From assembly GCA_030431945.1 (NCBI GenBank), contig JAUIIF010000155.1, positions 1 to 8,878 on the forward strand: a DNA stretch of 8,878 bases. Reading direction: 5' to 3'. This document shows positions 6,620 through 8,878 of the stretch, in pieces (within the stretch, counting starts at the first letter, position 1; each line of letters begins with the position of its first letter). A program made the translations under genes and the position numbers. The notes beneath the pieces were generated by a model. The model saw only the letters and a list, made by a program, of their open reading frames with translations. It had not been told where the DNA came from and did no database searches. The DNA comes from Bacteroidia bacterium (GTDB taxonomy: Bacteria > Bacteroidota > Bacteroidia > Chitinophagales > Saprospiraceae).

Positions 6620-7327
6620 TCAGTAAAGTGGCTCCCCGTTCGCATCCGTCGTCAGGACTTCGGTGAAGAAGTCAAAAAACGGCCGTAGCGTAAGCATGGC
6701 TTCGTGGCTCAGGTCGATAAAAGCAGCGGAGGTAACCTCTTTATCCGTAAAGGTCCGGAAAGCATAAAATTGCTTGTAGCGCAACAAGTCAATATTAGGG
6801 TGGTCCTTAGGGTATCCTTGCGGGGCTGTTTTCAGCTGGTCTCCCTGCAGTTCCCCGAAAACCCGGACGAAGTCCGGAGCCGCCAGGATGTCCCGAAACT
6901 CAGTGGCGTCTACGGCGAGTTCCTGCCGCACGCGTTTCAGGTCTGCGCTTTCCATTCCGTAAAATCCTCCGCCGACGACCGTGCCACCGACAAAATCACC
7001 GGGGTTATTGGCCGGGGTAAGGTGAAAATAGTAGCCTCCCCGCCGCAGCTTCCCGTCCCGGGTAAAGCTGCCGGCAAAGTTCGTTTTGTAAGGCGCCTTG
7101 TTTTTACTGAAACGAACGTCCCGATAAATCCGGTAGAGCGCTTTTTTACCATTTTCCGTTTCCAGTACGTCGGTTGCCGAAAGGCGGTTCAGTAACTCCT
7201 GGGCAAATTCCGCTACGTTTTCCCGGGCGGCTTCGTAGGTTTTTTTGTTTTCCTGAAACCACTCGCGGTCGTTGTTTTTCGCTAAGTTTTTCAGAAAGGT
7301 CAGGGTGGATTTTTTGATTTGCGCCAT
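6620..7327 (-). CDS. DUF2461 (TIGR02453) family protein
   Basis: This 235-residue soluble protein of the DUF2461 family is common in Bacteroidota and of unknown biochemical function. Recognisable family features are the opening TLTFLKNLAKNNDREWF (8-24), where the conserved N-N-x-R-x-W-F pattern lies; the core YRIYRDVRFSKNKAPYKTN (65-83); GGYYFHLTP (97-105); and a C-terminal segment ending near LRPFFDFFTEVL (214-225). The length is normal for the family. There is no signal peptide or membrane segment. The ATG (complement of 7325-7327) is preceded by an A-rich stretch on the minus strand. It converges on def and diverges from the ABC exporter at 7614, so it is probably its own transcription unit. 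No function should be assigned from context. Confidence 0.92.
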   Translation of the reverse strand: MAQIKKSTLTFLKNLAKNNDREWFQENKKTYEAARENVAEFAQELLNRLSATDVLETENGKKALYRIYRDVRFSKNKAPYKTNFAGSFTRDGKLRRGGYYFHLTPANNPGDFVGGTVVGGGFYGMESADLKRVRQELAVDATEFRDILAAPDFVRVFGELQGDQLKTAPQGYPKDHPNIDLLRYKQFYAFRTFTDKEVTSAAFIDLSHEAMLTLRPFFDFFTEVLTTDANGEPLY

Positions 7328-7387
7328 CTTTTGGTCTCTTGTTTGGTTAGCCCTGGAGAAGTTTAGTTACGGAAAAGCACAAGATAG

Positions 7388-7395
7388 TACCTTTG
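7388..7395 (+). promoter_or_regulatory. Candidate -7 promoter element for the ABC exporter
   Basis: TACCTTTG matches the Bacteroidota consensus TAnnTTTG exactly. The -33 region is poor, with only TTTA at 7362-7365 at a slightly long distance. If used, it would give a leader of about 210 bases containing the inverted repeat at 7479-7506. Confidence 0.28.
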
Positions 7396-7478
7396 CCGGG
7401 CGTGTGGCCAACTACCCAACAAAAGGTGTGTATCACGAAATACACCGCCATTGCTGAAATTGGGCCTTTGCTAAGGGG

Positions 7479-7506
7479 AGGAGGTCCGCCTTTCGCCGTG
7501 CCTCCT
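7479..7506 (+). repeat. Inverted repeat in the ABC exporter leader
   Basis: AGGAGG (7479-7484) and CCTCCT (7501-7506) can form a six-base-pair GC-rich stem with a 16-base loop. It is about 107 bases before the exporter start and is not followed by a T-run, so it is not a standard terminator. AGGAGG is also a perfect Shine-Dalgarno-type sequence, but no start codon follows at a suitable distance. Confidence 0.3.
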
Positions 7507-7613
7507 GGTATCAGTTGTACAATTTGTCCTTCAGACCAACGAAACAAGCCCCGAACAGTTTTTAGGTACGTTCCTACCAACAGATTAAAGTACCACCAGA
7601 CCAAATTCCCCCA

Positions 7614-8878
7614 ATGACTTCCTTCCGGCGCCTTCTCGGCTACATGGCCAATTATCGTGGCCTCGTCTTTCTGGCGATCGTTTGTAACATCCTGACGGCA
7701 GTGTTTACGGTGTTGGCAGTCCCCCTTTTTCAGCCCTTTCTCAATTTACTGTTCGAGCAGGTGGCGCCCGTGACGGAACCCGTGGCGGCAATTGATTCCC
7801 TCGACGACTTTAAGCACCAGATGAATTACCTGCTGGGGCAGTGGATTGCGGAAAGGGGCAAGGAGACGGCGTTGGCCTACGTCTGTGGCTTCATCCTGGT
7901 GACGTTCCTGCTGAAAAACCTCTTTCGCTACCTGGCCCTCTTCTTCATGTCGCCGGTCCGCAACGGTATTATCCGGGATTTGCGCAACGAACTGTACGCC
8001 CACATGCTGGGGCTGCCCATGGCTTACTTTACGGAAGAACGCAAAGGCAACCTGCTCAGCCGCATTACCTCGGATGTGCAGGAGGTGGAGGCGAGTATCC
8101 TCAACGTCCTGGAAGCCATTTTCCGCGAGCCATTCATCATCATCGGTGCCCTTACTTACATGGTGCTGGCCAGTCCGGGCCTGACGGTGTTTGTTTTCGG
8201 ACTGATGATCTTTACCGGGGTAGTCATCGGGGGGCTGGGCAAACGGCTGAAGCGCAGCAGCACGCTGGTGCAGGAAAAATTGGGAGACATCGTCAGCCGT
8301 ACCGAGGAAAGTCTGGGGGGGCTGCGCATCATCAAAAGTTTTGGTGCCGAGCGCTTCCAGACGGAACGCTTCGGCGCACTCAACGACAGCTACCGGCACA
8401 GCCTGATCCGGCTTATGTGGCGGCGCGACTTATCGAGCCCGCTCACGGAATTTCTCGGCATCGCCACCGTGGCGCTGCTGCTGTGGTACGGCTCCCGGCA
8501 GGTATTCAGCGGCGCGATGGACGCCGGGGCTTTCCTCACCTTCATTTTCGCCTTCTACATGGTGATTGACCCGGCCAAGAATTTCAGCAAGGCCTGGTAC
8601 AACATCCAGAAAGGCCTCGGCGCCCTGGAACGGGTGGAGGAGGTGCTGGATATCCCCAACCCGCTGGTCCAACAAGTCCCGATTACGACAAGCGGGGCAG
8701 CAACTGATGCAGGACAGGGGGCGCGGACGCTGGATGCCCTGCAGGTTGGACTAGCCATGGAAAACGTCAGCTTTCGCTACGTGCCGGAGGGGCCGTTGAT
8801 CCTGGAAAACATCAGTATTGACCTGCCCAAAGGAAAAGTGGTGGCGCTGGCTGGCGCCTCCGGCGGCGGAAAATCGAC
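7614..8878 (+). CDS. ABC exporter, MsbA-like, membrane and ATPase domains (3'-truncated by window)
   Basis: This is a type IV ABC exporter half-transporter of the MsbA/lipid-A or multidrug type; such proteins work as homodimers in the inner membrane. The visible 421 residues begin at ATG 7614 (TSFRRLLGYMANYRG). The transmembrane domain has hydrophobic segments near 17-40, 88-112, 165-185, 188-208 and 276-296, with a long loop (about 46-86) between the first two. Typical coupling-region motifs follow: RNELYAHMLGLPMAYF (124-139) and GNLLSRITSDVQEVE (145-159), then GGLRIIKSFGAE (235-246). After a linker the ATPase domain opens with MENVSFRY (382-389), and Walker A GASGGGKS (414-421) is cut by the window end. 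The substrate could be lipid A-core, another glycolipid or drugs; the linear distance from the glycan cluster makes a link to it speculative. Confidence 0.93.
   Translation, partial: MTSFRRLLGYMANYRGLVFLAIVCNILTAVFTVLAVPLFQPFLNLLFEQVAPVTEPVAAIDSLDDFKHQMNYLLGQWIAERGKETALAYVCGFILVTFLLKNLFRYLALFFMSPVRNGIIRDLRNELYAHMLGLPMAYFTEERKGNLLSRITSDVQEVEASILNVLEAIFREPFIIIGALTYMVLASPGLTVFVFGLMIFTGVVIGGLGKRLKRSSTLVQEKLGDIVSRTEESLGGLRIIKSFGAERFQTERFGALNDSYRHSLIRLMWRRDLSSPLTEFLGIATVALLLWYGSRQVFSGAMDAGAFLTFIFAFYMVIDPAKNFSKAWYNIQKGLGALERVEEVLDIPNPLVQQVPITTSGAATDAGQGARTLDALQVGLAMENVSFRYVPEGPLILENISIDLPKGKVVALAGASGGGKS

Larger units (their letters stand above)
7328..7613. other. Divergent intergenic region with structured leader for the ABC exporter
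   Basis: The 286 bp between the DUF2461 gene and the ABC exporter carry no supported gene. The region must hold the promoters of both divergent genes. In the plus direction it has an exact TAnnTTTG element (7388-7395), an AGGAGG/CCTCCT inverted repeat (7479-7506) and a small GGTA/TACC repeat (about 7566-7579) about 35 bases before the ATG. No known riboswitch fold was recognised. Confidence 0.4.

Noticed and set aside
6506..6688. Short plus-strand open frame between def and the DUF2461 gene
   Set aside because: It runs into the 3' end of the DUF2461 gene on the other strand and its translation matches no family I recognise.
7841..8569. 242-codon plus-strand frame and a 217-codon minus-strand frame inside the ABC exporter
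   Set aside because: Both are low-complexity, His/Gln/Arg/Gly-rich translations of GC-rich coding DNA in the wrong frame; the exporter frame carries all the family motifs.

Overview
The window looks like a chromosomal segment of a fairly GC-rich member of the Bacteroidota, possibly a Lewinella/Saprospiria-type organism. That assignment is an inference. It rests on three things: the Bacteroidota-like forms of peptide deformylase (N-terminus MVLPIYAYG), RuvX/YqgF and a DUF2461 protein; the lack of Shine-Dalgarno sequences in front of nearly every start; and TAnnTTTG-type -7 promoter elements. No rRNA, tRNA, CRISPR array, insertion sequence or phage gene was seen.

Positions 1-5071 hold the 3' part of a tightly packed plus-strand surface-glycan cluster. 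In order, it contains an MBOAT O-acyltransferase (5'-truncated by the window), a membrane-anchored SGNH-hydrolase-like protein, a glycosyltransferase carrying the motifs of bacterial sialyltransferases/polysialyltransferases, and two GT-B family 4 glycosyltransferases. Gaps are 4 to about 60 bp, which suggests one operon. The likely division of labour is that the three transferases build a cell-surface oligo- or polysaccharide and the MBOAT/SGNH pair O-acetylates it. Priming, flippase and polymerase genes are not in the window.

Positions 5072-5380 are an AT-richer gap without a convincing gene. It is followed by two housekeeping genes: ruvX/yqgF (RNase H-fold, rRNA processing / Holliday junction family) and def (peptide deformylase, with a good promoter candidate in front). 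A DUF2461 gene lies on the minus strand at 6620-7327, converging on def. Divergent from it, after a 286-bp leader region, a MsbA-like ABC exporter starts at 7614 and runs off the window inside its Walker A motif.

The most unusual observation concerns start codons. Both ruvX and the last glycosyltransferase are conserved to their very N-termini, yet no ATG, GTG or TTG exists in frame where the protein must begin. In ruvX an ATC codon sits exactly where the family's initiator Met is expected, and an ATC is also the best candidate in the glycosyltransferase. Automated gene calling would truncate both proteins, removing the first catalytic Asp of RuvX. I see no evidence for a wholly new multi-gene system; the sialyltransferase-like gene paired with an O-acetylation module is the most distinctive functional content.
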